Below, one piece after another: positions 7,487 through 14,520 of a DNA stretch of 19,117 nt. The number at the start of each line of letters is the position of its first letter. The first letter of the stretch is position 1. Where the stretch lies: positions 84,809 to 103,925 of the forward strand of contig NZ_KL591031.1 of NCBI RefSeq assembly GCF_000716335.1, given 5' to 3'. Source of the DNA: Streptomyces sp. NRRL S-118 (lineage in GTDB: Bacteria > Actinomycetota > Actinomycetes > Streptomycetales > Streptomycetaceae). The notes beneath the pieces are model-generated. The model saw only the letters and a list, made by a program, of their open reading frames with translations, did no database searches and was not told the DNA's origin. The position numbers were made by a program, and so were the translations under genes.

Positions 7487-7667
7487 CCGAACACGGGGAG
7501 CCTCGCGAAAACCGCTCCTGACCACACTGGGCGAAGCGGGGCGACCACGGTTGTGTGACTCCGGCCAGTTGCCGCTGCCCCGAGACGCTGCAGGAGTCCC
7601 GGGGCACTGTGCGCAGAGGCGTGGAACCCCGTCGCGGCTGTGCTGATACCGCCATCATCGGCGGACG

Positions 7668-7882
7668 CTGGGCCGCGCGCCGCTGAGGATGATCCGGACC
7701 ACGACTTGCTGGCGCCGGACGTGCAGCCGCTGCTCGTCGCGTCCGCGGGGATAGACCCGCAGACCCGGCCGGCTGCCCGGCTTCGCCAAGGGCTGCTCCG
7801 CGCGCCTGCGGGGATGGTCCCCGCACCAGGCGCGTCGACGGGACTCTCTCACGCTGCTCCCAGCGTCCGCTGCTGTGCCGCC
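7668..7882. CRISPR. Degenerate type I-E-like CRISPR array (relic)
   Basis: Four 29-base units start at 7668, 7730, 7793 and 7854, giving periods of 62, 63 and 61 bases. This is close to the 61-base period (29-base repeat plus 32-base spacer) of type I-E arrays. Units 2 and 3 match at 23 of 29 positions and share CTGCTC at one end and GCGGGGAT with a terminal CCC at the other, as in actinobacterial I-E repeats. Unit 1 matches unit 3 at 21 positions and unit 4 at 18. No cas gene is present in the window, and the repeats are too worn to be active. The alternative is a set of unrelated GC-rich hairpins: unit 3 contains TGCGGGGA-TGG-TCCCCGCA, an 8-bp stem. Confidence 0.4.
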
Positions 7883-8303
7883 GTAAGCCGTTCCGGCGTC
7901 GTGCCGCTGCTGCCCTCTCGTACCCTGCCGCCGCCCGCCGCTCTGACACGGGTGCTCTGGCCGCGGTCATCGTTCCGCCGCACTGCCGCCTGCTTGCCGG
8001 GTGGGTGCAGCGGTGCCACAGTCCTGCCGCCGGTGTGCTTGCGCCGTGTGGTCCCCCGTCCGGCGTCTGCCGCCGTACCGTCGGCCGCCTTTGAAGAAGT
8101 CGCCCGTCGGCTCCGCCGGCGCCGTGCTCCCTGCCGCTGCTGGCCGCGCCGCCTATAGCGCGAAGCTTTGGCGTCCCGGCGGTGTGCTGCCGCACCTCTC
8201 ACGCGAGACGGCGTCGTTCGGGGCCGGCGTTCGTGCGCGCCGGGGCGCGCCGGGGTTACACCCGCGGCGTCCGGTGTTCCGGGTTATCAGGTTCTGGTCG
8301 GCC

Positions 8304-8333
8304 GGGTGCGGGTGCGGGTGCGGGTGCGGGTGG
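8304..8333. repeat. Tandem GGGTGC hexamer repeat
   Basis: Four exact copies of GGGTGC followed by GGGTGG. This is a short microsatellite in non-coding DNA, similar in flavour to the GGTGCCG repeat at 3391-3425. Confidence 0.95.
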
Positions 8334-8518
8334 CGGCGTGGGTCGGCGTAGACCGGCGCTGCGGCGCGGGTCGGCCCGGTGCAGGCCATACCAGTTGGTG
8401 CCGGGGCTCGTTCACTGCTGCTGGAGACCGTCCATCTCCGCGCTTGACGTGTGGGTGTTTGTCTTCCGGTGTATGTGTGCGGGTTCGGGTGGTCGTTTCT
8501 GTTTCGTGTCGGAAATTC

Positions 8519-9976
8519 TTAGTTGTGGGGCTTCCACCGGCGTCCCAGGGTGTCGTACGTGTACCGGGGCAGGCCCTCGATGGCGCTGGTGCGGAAGGGG
8601 CGGCCGTCGTCGTCGATGCGCACGGTGCCTTTGCGGCCCTGGGAGGACCAGTCCAGCTCCAGGTACCAGCGGCAGTCGCATGAGCTGGTCGCGGCCGTGA
8701 CCAGCAGCACCTCAGGGTCCTTCGCCGAGACGCGGAAGGGCATGCGCACGGCCGGGATCGGCGTGCCGGAGTCGTTCCCGGCGGCCGGGCGGGCGATGGG
8801 GCGGTCTTTGTCCAGGTCCACGGTGAAGTACCGGGGAGTGATCGAGCCGCCGCAGCCCTGGTCCATGGCGTAGGCGTTGCCTGCGGCGGGCGCTGTTCGG
8901 CCGGCCACGCGCACGCGCAGCGCCTCCAGTACGACGGCCGTGTCGGTGCGCCCCTGCACCGACAGCTGCACGAGTGTCTCGCCGCCGTGCACGGCGCTCT
9001 GCGTCGCTGCCCAGGGCGCCCCGTCCTGCGGGGCGGGGGGAGGGGGGACCTGACCCGGCGGCTTGGCGATGATGTAGTCGTGTCCGCAACCGAGCCGCCA
9101 GGCGTGGGAGTTGACGGTCCAGGCGAGCGGCGGCCCGGTGGGCTGTTCGCCGTGGGGCGGGGCGGATGTCGCGCCGGGCGGGCGGGAGGTGCCCGGCTTC
9201 TTCTTCGGGGTGGCGGTGCCCGGGGGCCGCTCGGGGGTGGGGGTGCCGCCCGGGCCGGGTGAGGCGACCTGCCGCTGCGGCGCCCTGGCCTCGGCCGTAC
9301 CGGACGCCGTCGGACCGGACGCCGTGGGACCGGTGACCCGGGCAGGGCCGTCGGCGGACGCCCGCCGCCCGTCCGGCAGCGCGGAAAGGGCCCCGAGTGT
9401 CGCGAGCGCGGCACAGACGCAGGCCAGCCCGACCACGAGACGTCTGCGGCGGTACCAGGGGCGGCCCTGGAGCGGGGACGCGGACGCGCCGGGCGGTCCG
9501 GGCGCAGGGGCTGTTTCGGCGCCCGGGCTGCCGGTGGCCTTCGGCGCCGTGTCCGGTTCTGTGACCGGGCTGCCAGTGTCCTTCGGCGCCGTGCCGTGTT
9601 CGGTGACGCCCTTGACCGCTGTGTCCGGTCCGTCCGCCGCGTTGGTCACGGCTTCTGCCGCCGTGGTGTCGCGCGCGCTGTGCGCTGCTCCGGCCGTACG
9701 AGGCCGGTGGCGGGCTGCCACTGCCAGGAGCCAGCGGCGGTGGAGTTCCAGGCGTTGCTGCGAGGTAGCCCCGCACAGGGCTGCGAAGCGTTCCACGGGG
9801 GCGAAGTCGAGCGGCACCGCGTCGCCGGCACAGTAGCGGTGCAGCGTCGAGGTGTTCATGCCCAGACGGCGGGCCAGCGAGCCGTAGCTGCGGTCCGTGC
9901 GCTCCTTCAAGGCCCGCAGCAGCGCCGCGAACTGCGCCACCTCGTCGATGCCGTCTCCGTCGCCCTGTGCCGACAC
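8519..9976 (-). CDS. Membrane-anchored XRE-type HTH protein with extracellular domain
   Basis: GTG at 9976-9974, preceded by GGGGGG, gives 485 residues. Residues about 10-80 are an XRE-like helix-turn-helix (AALLRALKERTDRSYGSLAR, then GMNTSTLHRYCAGD). A Thr/Pro/Gly-rich cytoplasmic linker follows, then one transmembrane helix at about 178-200 (RRRRLVVGLACVCAALATLG) and a Pro-rich outer linker. The C-terminal domain (about 285-485) has four cysteines that could form disulfides (LGCGHDY, QGCGGS, CDCRWYLELDW) and is predicted to lie outside the cell. Such proteins are common in Streptomyces and are thought to couple an outside signal to DNA binding, but I know of no assigned ligand. The frame is open upstream to 10909, but that part overlaps the secreted protein gene and reads as shadow. 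It is divergent from the gene at 10211. Confidence 0.85.
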   Translation of the reverse strand: MSAQGDGDGIDEVAQFAALLRALKERTDRSYGSLARRLGMNTSTLHRYCAGDAVPLDFAPVERFAALCGATSQQRLELHRRWLLAVAARHRPRTAGAAHSARDTTAAEAVTNAADGPDTAVKGVTEHGTAPKDTGSPVTEPDTAPKATGSPGAETAPAPGPPGASASPLQGRPWYRRRRLVVGLACVCAALATLGALSALPDGRRASADGPARVTGPTASGPTASGTAEARAPQRQVASPGPGGTPTPERPPGTATPKKKPGTSRPPGATSAPPHGEQPTGPPLAWTVNSHAWRLGCGHDYIIAKPPGQVPPPPAPQDGAPWAATQSAVHGGETLVQLSVQGRTDTAVVLEALRVRVAGRTAPAAGNAYAMDQGCGGSITPRYFTVDLDKDRPIARPAAGNDSGTPIPAVRMPFRVSAKDPEVLLVTAATSSCDCRWYLELDWSSQGRKGTVRIDDDGRPFRTSAIEGLPRYTYDTLGRRWKPHN

Positions 9977-10210
9977 AGGTCCCCCCGTCCTCGTACGACC
10001 CCACCCGGCCTGCGACGCTGTCCCAGGCACCCCGTGTACCTGCACGTCAGACGGGCTGGGATGGTTCCACCGTGCCCGATCGGCCGTCGGCTGTTGCGCC
10101 CGGCCGCTGTGACCGCTGATGCTCTTGGTACCGCACCGACCAGGCCCGGGACGACCAGCCGGCCTCTCCGCGGCATCCACGTCCACGCACTCATCCACGG
10201 GGGAACACCC

Positions 10211-10834
10211 ATGTCCATGCGCATCCGAACGAGCGCTCTCACCGCACTCACCGTCGCCGCCCTCGCGGCGGGCACGGTCCTCACGGCACCGGCCGCCGGG
10301 GCCGCGCCGAAGACCGCCGCGCCCAGGTTCCTGTCGGCGTCCCAGCTGCCGCCGCACCCGACGTCGTCCTGGACCGCCGGGCCGGTCACCGGCGGGTTCC
10401 CGGAGGAACTCGGCCTCTGCGTCAGCACGGAGGGCGTGCCCGCCTACGACTACCGGCACCGGCAGTTCCGGACCGACCTGGACACCAGCGCCGTGCAGCT
10501 GACCGTCGTGACGGGCACAGCCGCCCAGGCCAAGGCCCTGGCGAAGCACTACGACGACCTGATCCGCACCTGCGCCGACCGCATCGAGGAGTCCTCGCCC
10601 GGCGTCGAGGCCGAGGGCCGCGACTACGGCAGGCTGCCGGTCGAGGAGGGGGCCCGCGTCCGCGGCCTGCACACCGAGACGTCCTGGGGCGCCACCGACA
10701 TCGCCCTGCTGTCGGTCGGGCGGGACGGCAGGACCGTCACCGTCGTGCAGTGGGGACAGATGGGCGACTTCGGGGACGCGCCCCTGGCCGCCTTCCAGAA
10801 GACCACGACCACGGCAGTCGACAAGCTGTACTGA
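10211..10834 (+). CDS. Secreted protein of unknown function
   Basis: ATG 10211 is preceded by GGGGGA at 10199-10204 and gives 207 residues. The N-terminus is a clear Sec signal peptide (basic start, hydrophobic core ALTALTVAALAAGTVL, cleavage near AAGAAP at about residue 32). The mature part has SASQLPPHPTSSWTAG, CVSTEG and CADR, two cysteines that may pair, and ends WGQMGDFGDAPLAAFQKTTT. It looks like the one-domain exported proteins related to lipoprotein 'sensor' domains in actinomycetes; no catalytic motif is visible. It is divergent from the membrane-bound HTH gene, with 234 bases between starts, so that regulator may control it or sense it. A strong hairpin follows its stop. Confidence 0.8.
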   Translation: MSMRIRTSALTALTVAALAAGTVLTAPAAGAAPKTAAPRFLSASQLPPHPTSSWTAGPVTGGFPEELGLCVSTEGVPAYDYRHRQFRTDLDTSAVQLTVVTGTAAQAKALAKHYDDLIRTCADRIEESSPGVEAEGRDYGRLPVEEGARVRGLHTETSWGATDIALLSVGRDGRTVTVVQWGQMGDFGDAPLAAFQKTTTTAVDKLY

Positions 10835-10860
10835 CCGGGCGGCCACCGGACAGGGGCCGA

Positions 10861-10896
10861 GGCCGTCCTCCCGCCACGGGGGTCGGGAGGACGGCC
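10861..10896 (+). terminator. Strong intrinsic-type hairpin after the secreted-protein gene
   Basis: GGCCGTCCTCCCG (10861-10873) pairs perfectly with CGGGAGGACGGCC (10884-10896) around a 10-base loop, 26 bases after the stop codon. There is no T-tract, which is usual for actinomycete terminators. Confidence 0.85.
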
Positions 10897-10926
10897 CCGT
10901 ATCGGTCACCTGGTGCCGGTGGCGAG

Positions 10927-11312
10927 ATGTGCGGAGGCGGTGGCTGGGACCCCGGCGAGGCGACCGACGACACGCAGATGGCCATCCTGGTCGCGGAATC
11001 CCTGCTGGAGCGCGGCGTACTGGATCTGCCGGACATCTTCGCCCGCTTCCAGCGGTGGGCAGCGTCAGAACCGAAGGACATCGGCTTGCAGACCGAAGAC
11101 GTCCTGACCAACGGCATGCCCTGGGACCTTGCTGCCGCGATCCATTTCCAGGTCAACCAGCGAGCAGCGGGAAACGGCGCCTTGATGCGGGCCTCGACCT
11201 CCGCGGTCCACTTCGCACCCGCTGGCCAGGAAACCACCATGGACGCGGCCCGCCGCATCGCCGCCCTCACCCACGGCGACCGCGCGGCTTGGGAAGGCAC
11301 CGCGATCTTCAC
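10927..11312 (+). pseudogene. ADP-ribosylglycohydrolase fragment (both ends missing)
   Basis: The frame reads GWDPGEATDDTQMAILVAES, then PKDIGLQTEDVLTNGMPWDL, GNGALMRASTSA and ARRIAALTHGDRAAWEGTAI. This is the core of the DraG-type ADP-ribosylglycohydrolase family, which removes ADP-ribose from proteins using two metal ions. The T-D-D-T metal motif and G-N-G-x-L-M-R are intact. The usual N-terminal GALLGLAVGDALG segment is absent, and the C-terminal D-x-D-T metal motif is lost after about 11312, where the frame turns into unrelated sequence. Only about 128 of roughly 300 residues remain, so it is inactive. It sits between the terminator at 10861 and a convergent minus-strand gene ending at 11354. 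The upstream edge at the terminator suggests a deletion or recombination junction. Confidence 0.8.
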
Positions 11313-11353
11313 GGGCGGGAAGTTGACGCTCGGCCCGCTGTCCTTGGTCGCGC

Positions 11354-11690
11354 TCACTGCTGCGCCTCCCCGGGAACGCTGCGCAGATGGGGCAGATGTT
11401 CGTCCACGTCATCCGGGAAGGCCTGGATGAGCTGGTTGATGGCGGCAGCAAGACCGGGAAGCAGAGTTCGGGTTCCGCTCTCGTTGGGCATGGTGAAGCC
11501 CTCGGGACGGAAGTTCATCGCCCAGGCTTGCAGGAACGAGTCGTCTCGTCGTGCCTGGTCGAATGCAGCGTCGTACAGGTCGAGGACTCCGAGGAGCGCC
11601 TGGCAGACGGGTTCGGGAAGGCCCTCTCTTCTCAGCTTCGGCAATGGCCTCGCGCATATAGACAGCGCGGCGTGCTGTGAGGTCAGACAT
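11354..11690 (-). pseudogene. Hypothetical protein, one frameshift
   Basis: ATG at 11690-11688 with a perfect GGAGG at 11700-11696 starts MSDLTARRAVYMREAIAEAE-K. Near 11624 the frame moves by one base and continues GLPEPVCQALLGVLDLYDAA, FLQAWAMNFRPEGFTMPNES and INQLIQAFPDDVDEHLPHLR, ending at 11354. Removing one A from AAGAGAGGG joins them into an approximately 111-residue acidic helical protein. I do not recognise a family. The start codon overlaps the last 8 bases of the upstream gene (stop at 11683), so the two were translated as a coupled pair. The frameshift may be real or a sequencing error; the strong ribosome binding site and the intact partner keep an error in play. Confidence 0.6.
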
Positions 11691-12225
11691 CGGTTCCTCC
11701 CTGCTCAAGAAACTTGCTGACCTCGTCCGCGATGCCCTTGCCGCGGGTCTTCTTCACCGTGGTCCGGCCGGTGGATTCGGGGATGCCATCGCTGCCGACC
11801 CACACGTACGGGTCCGTACCTTCATTGTCGACTTGCATGGCGATCTGGATATCGAGGGTCTTGAGGTGGTTGGCAGTCTTGAGGTGGTTGGCAGGGGCGG
11901 CGGCGAAGATGGTGGCCGAGGCCCGGCGGAGCGGGTAGAGCCGGAAGTTCCTGATCCAGGCCGAGCCGTACTCGTCGAGGAAGGCGCTGTGGCCGTCTTT
12001 GCCTGCACGTATCTGCACCTCGTTGTCGCGGAGGCGGAGGTCGAAGTACTCCTCGGCGCGGTTCTCGACGGTGACCTGGAAGCTGAAGTACGTCAGGCCC
12101 TTCGCGTCGTCGTCACGGCCTCTCTTGGGAACGTCGCCCTTCTTGAAGCTGTGTACCCGGACACGGAGGCCTGTGAAGTCTTCGTCGTACTCCTGCCAGT
12201 CCCCGAGGACGTTAGGATGGAGCAT
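11683..12225 (-). CDS. Hypothetical protein (DUF4352-like fold suspected), coupled to the downstream gene
   Basis: ATG 12225 with GGGGAAG a few bases upstream gives 180 residues. Central beta-rich segments include GLTYFSFQVTVENRAEEYFD, LRLRDNEVQIRAGKDGHSAF and NFRLYPLRRASATIFAAAP. The pattern 'FQVTVENR..EYFDLR...' is how immunoglobulin-like DUF4352-type domains look, but there is no signal peptide or lipobox, so the protein is probably cytoplasmic. The C-terminus (TTVKKTRGKGIADEVSKFLE) is charged and helical. An exact 18-bp tandem duplication puts ANHLKT twice at about residues 111-122 without breaking the frame. The gene overlaps the start of the next gene (11690) by 8 bases. Function unknown. 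Confidence 0.7.
   Translation of the reverse strand: MLHPNVLGDWQEYDEDFTGLRVRVHSFKKGDVPKRGRDDDAKGLTYFSFQVTVENRAEEYFDLRLRDNEVQIRAGKDGHSAFLDEYGSAWIRNFRLYPLRRASATIFAAAPANHLKTANHLKTLDIQIAMQVDNEGTDPYVWVGSDGIPESTGRTTVKKTRGKGIADEVSKFLEQGGTDV
11858..11893. repeat. Exact 18-bp tandem duplication inside a gene
   Basis: GTCTTGAGGTGGTTGGCA occurs twice head to tail (11858-11875 and 11876-11893). On the minus strand this gives two ANHLKT units in the 180-residue protein. The perfect identity suggests a recent slippage event. Confidence 0.95.
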
Positions 12226-12309
12226 GCTGTGGTCTTCCCCCTGGTGACTGCCGACGGGCAGCGGTTGCAGGCGTGAGTAGTTGCGATACAGGATGCAGGA
12301 CTGGCGTCC

Positions 12310-12475
12310 CGCCGCAGCGTGGCAGGGCCTCCGCGATCCGCCAGCTCGTCCTCCAAGACCCTGCCCCCATTATCACGAAGACGCTCGGCATCACGGCAAG
12401 ACCGATACCCGCCTGGTCACCGAAGCTGGCATCACCTGGAGCCGATGCGCTTCCCGCGGCGACTACACACGGTGA
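12310..12475 (+). pseudogene. C-terminal remnant of a site-specific integrase-like gene
   Basis: One frame reads SAIRQLVLQDPAPIITKTLG; after a one-base shift near 12392 the next frame reads HHGKTDTRLVTEAGITWSRC and ends DYTR-stop at 12475. Together they resemble the tail of Streptomyces integrase-like proteins (R-Q-L-V-L-Q-A-P-A-P-V-x-A-x-A-L-G-Y-H-x-K-T-T-T-R then E-A-G-x-T-W-x-R-Y). I recall this pattern but cannot check it. Everything upstream of about 12310 is gone, including any catalytic core. It marks the trace of an old mobile element. Confidence 0.45.
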
Positions 12476-12923
12476 TTGACGGGCCGATCAACTACCGCCA
12501 CACGGGCCTTCCACGCCGGGTTGGGCGGTCGACGGTCCGGCGACGGCTGGCTGAACCTACAAGGCTCCCTCGGCGGTGTCGATCCTGGCCTGAGTGCCGA
12601 GCGGGATGGTCGGAGGATGCAGGCCGTGTCCGGCAGGGAGTCCGCCGAGAACAAGAACACCCAGGCGCGTCGGCCGGTCGCGCAGTACGTCGGCGATTCC
12701 CCATCCCTCAGGGTTGAATCACCGACATCCTGGTCGAAGCCGGGGAACTGGCCAAGTGCGACACCGTGCAGCCCCTCCAGGGCCCCAGTACGGGCCAGCT
12801 GGGTCAGTCCGCGATCGACCTCCCCCAGCCCTGTGCCTCTCTGGTGTTCGAGAAAGAGGTTCGTCCCTTCAGGACCTGTCGGCCGGTGGGTGGATGATGT
12901 CTCGGCACGCCCCGAAGGATTAA
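12476..12923. other. Decayed region between two gene remnants
   Basis: No intact gene. A short plus-strand open stretch (12718-12897) reads DILVEAGELAKCDTVQPLQG and has good third-position GC bias, so it may be another gene fragment of the same lost element. Both ends are closed by stop codons. The long minus-strand frame over this region lacks protein-like composition. Confidence 0.4.
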
Positions 12924-13256
12924 GACGGCAACACGCTCGAACTTGACACGGAAGCCGTATGGCCGGAGCTGGCCGATCCGCTAGCGGGTGCACGCGGCAT
13001 AGGCGAGCAGCTCGCCAAGCTCGCCGACATCTACGACCCCAACCGTGCCCAACCACCGCAGCCATCCGCCCGCCCGACCGCACACGCGAGCGCCGAAAGC
13101 ATCATCGAGGACATCGAGCGCCGCGCAGGCGCGCGTAGGAGAGCAGAAGAGCAACGAGCCGCCCGCAAGCGTGCGCGGAAGGTCCGCGACGAGATCGCGG
13201 CCATGCCGCCGGCCACGGACGTGGTCGCGGTGATCGAGGGCCTCGCCGGCCCGTGA
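12924..13256 (+). pseudogene. 3' remnant of an unknown gene (110 codons, no start)
   Basis: After an in-frame TAA at 12921-12923 the frame is open to TGA 13254-13256 with no ATG, GTG or TTG near its beginning. It reads LELDTEAVWPELADPLAGAR, IGEQLAKLADIYDPNRAQPP, AESIIEDIERRAGARRRAEE and PATDVVAVIEGLAGP. The codon bias is strongly Streptomyces-like. The second half is a charged, probably helical or coiled-coil tail. I do not recognise the family. The missing start and the upstream stop mean the 5' half has been lost. The neighbouring integrase remnant suggests both came from one integrated element. It ends 19 bases before a strong terminator shared with the AraC gene. Confidence 0.5.
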
Positions 13257-13275
13257 GCGGGCGTCCGCGCGGAAC

Positions 13276-13307
13276 GGGGGCCGGGACGCGATGCCGTCCC
13301 GGCCCCC
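13276..13307. terminator. Bidirectional terminator hairpin
   Basis: GGGGGCCGGGACG (13276-13288) pairs perfectly with CGTCCCGGCCCCC (13295-13307) around a 6-base loop. It lies exactly between two convergent reading frames (stops at 13256 plus and 13308 minus), so it can end both transcripts. Confidence 0.9.
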
Positions 13308-14308
13308 TCAGTCCGCGCCGGGCCGTCGAGGACAGGCGTACGCCTCGGGCGGCAGGTTCCGGTAGTCCCGCGGTGGTACGCCGTAGGCGGCCCGGAACAG
13401 GCGGCTGAAGTGCGCCGGGTCGGTGAAACCCCACCGGGCGGCGACGGCGTGCACCGGGCGGGCGCGCAGACGCGGGTCGGCGAGGTCCAGGCGGCAGCGC
13501 TCCAGACGGCGGTGGCGTATCCAGGCAGCCGGTGATGTGCCGTCCTCGGCGAGCAGCTGCTGCAGATGGCGCAGGGAGACGTGGTGGGCGGCCGCGATCG
13601 TGCGGGGGCTCAGGGCCGGGTCGGCGAGATGCCGCTCGACGAACGCGGTGATCCTGGCCCGCAGGGCACTCCTGCGGGCCTCCGGGCTCAGCGACTGCTC
13701 GGTCTCCGGACAGCGGGCGACGACGGAGGCAAGGAGGTCCAGGGTGACCGAGGTGAGGGTGGGGACGTCGGCCGGGGTCAACTCGCCGGCCCGCGCGTTG
13801 AGGTCGGCGAGCCAGCGGGCGAACACCCACCCATGCCGCCGCGCCCGCAGATCGGGACTGCGAGCAGGTCCCGCACCGCCTTCTCCGGCAGCGGCAGCAG
13901 CCGGTGGGGGAGTTGCAGAGTCAGCTGCGACCACTGGTCCCGAACGGCCCGGCGGTGGGCGTCGAAGGAACGACTGCTGTCCAGCACCACGAGGTCGCCC
14001 GCACCCAGCGCCGTGTCTCTCCCGGCCTGGGACAGGGACCCCTGTCCACCGAGGATGCAGTTGATCATGTACACCTCGGGGTCGGACTGCCGGACCAGCT
14101 TCGCCGTCCGCGCGATCTCCAGGTGCGGGAAGGACAACGCGGACAGCTGCAACTCGCCCAGGTCGACGACGCGCACCCTGGCACGGAAGTCCTCGCGGTC
14201 GTCGCTCCGCAGCCGATTGCGCAGGTGCGACCCCGCGGTGATGTCCTCGAACAACTCGAACCGCTCCGGCGCCGCCACCACGTCCGTGCTGTACTCCGTC
14301 GCCAGCAT
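13308..14308 (-). pseudogene. AraC-family regulator with one frameshift
   Basis: From ATG 14308-14306 (G-rich ribosome binding site GAGGGGGCGGGA) the protein starts LATEYSTDVVAAPERFELFE and has the AraC-binding-like N-terminal sensor domain (about residues 1-180). After GRGGMGG near 13828 the frame is lost, and VFARWLADLNARAGELTPAD appears in the next frame. Adding one G to the GGG complementary to 13826-13828 restores a single protein of about 333 residues. The C-terminus holds both AraC helix-turn-helix motifs (PRTIAAAHHVSLRHLQQLLA and VHAVAARWGFTDPAHFSRLF, then YGVPPRDYR). It is divergent from the phospholipase D-like gene at 14521, a natural target. As written, the DNA-binding half is not joined to the start, so it is a pseudogene unless the missing G is a sequencing error. 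Confidence 0.85.
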
Positions 14309-14520
14309 TCCCGCCCCCTCGCCTCCTCCACGGCTTTCCAACGTGGCATGGACACGTATCCGAGTCCAGCGGCACTTCGGTCACATGTGAGCGCCCGTAC
14401 CACGCAGGGCGGATGCGCGGACCGGCAAGCGCTGTGCGCGGACGCTCAATGACACCCGGGCCCCGCATCCGCACGCTCGTACCGGCACGTGAACCGTCAC
14501 GCCCCCACGGAGGACGCTCG

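Larger units (their letters stand above)
7487..8518. other. 1-kb GC-rich region without genes
   Basis: Long frames run through here on both strands, but they are Arg/Pro/Ala-rich, overlap one another and lack ribosome binding sites, so I take them as spurious. Translation of the minus strand gives repeated GPSPQARG/GLSPRTRR-like words, a familiar by-product of type I-E CRISPR repeats. That led to the degenerate array reported at 7668-7882. A GGGTGC tandem repeat lies at 8304-8333. Nothing else is recognisable. Confidence 0.5.

Noticed and set aside
7431..8195. 254-codon minus-strand frame over the gene-free region
   Set aside because: Low-complexity translation. Its repeated GPSP/GLSP words are explained by CRISPR-like DNA repeats rather than protein coding.
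9977..10909. N-terminal extension of the membrane HTH protein, open on the minus strand up to 10909
   Set aside because: It lies antisense to the signal-peptide gene at 10211 and its composition is shadow-like. GTG 9976 has a good ribosome binding site and is directly followed by the HTH domain.
12463..13083. 206-codon minus-strand frame
   Set aside because: Antisense to better-biased plus-strand remnants, Arg/Pro-rich, no domain and no ribosome binding site.
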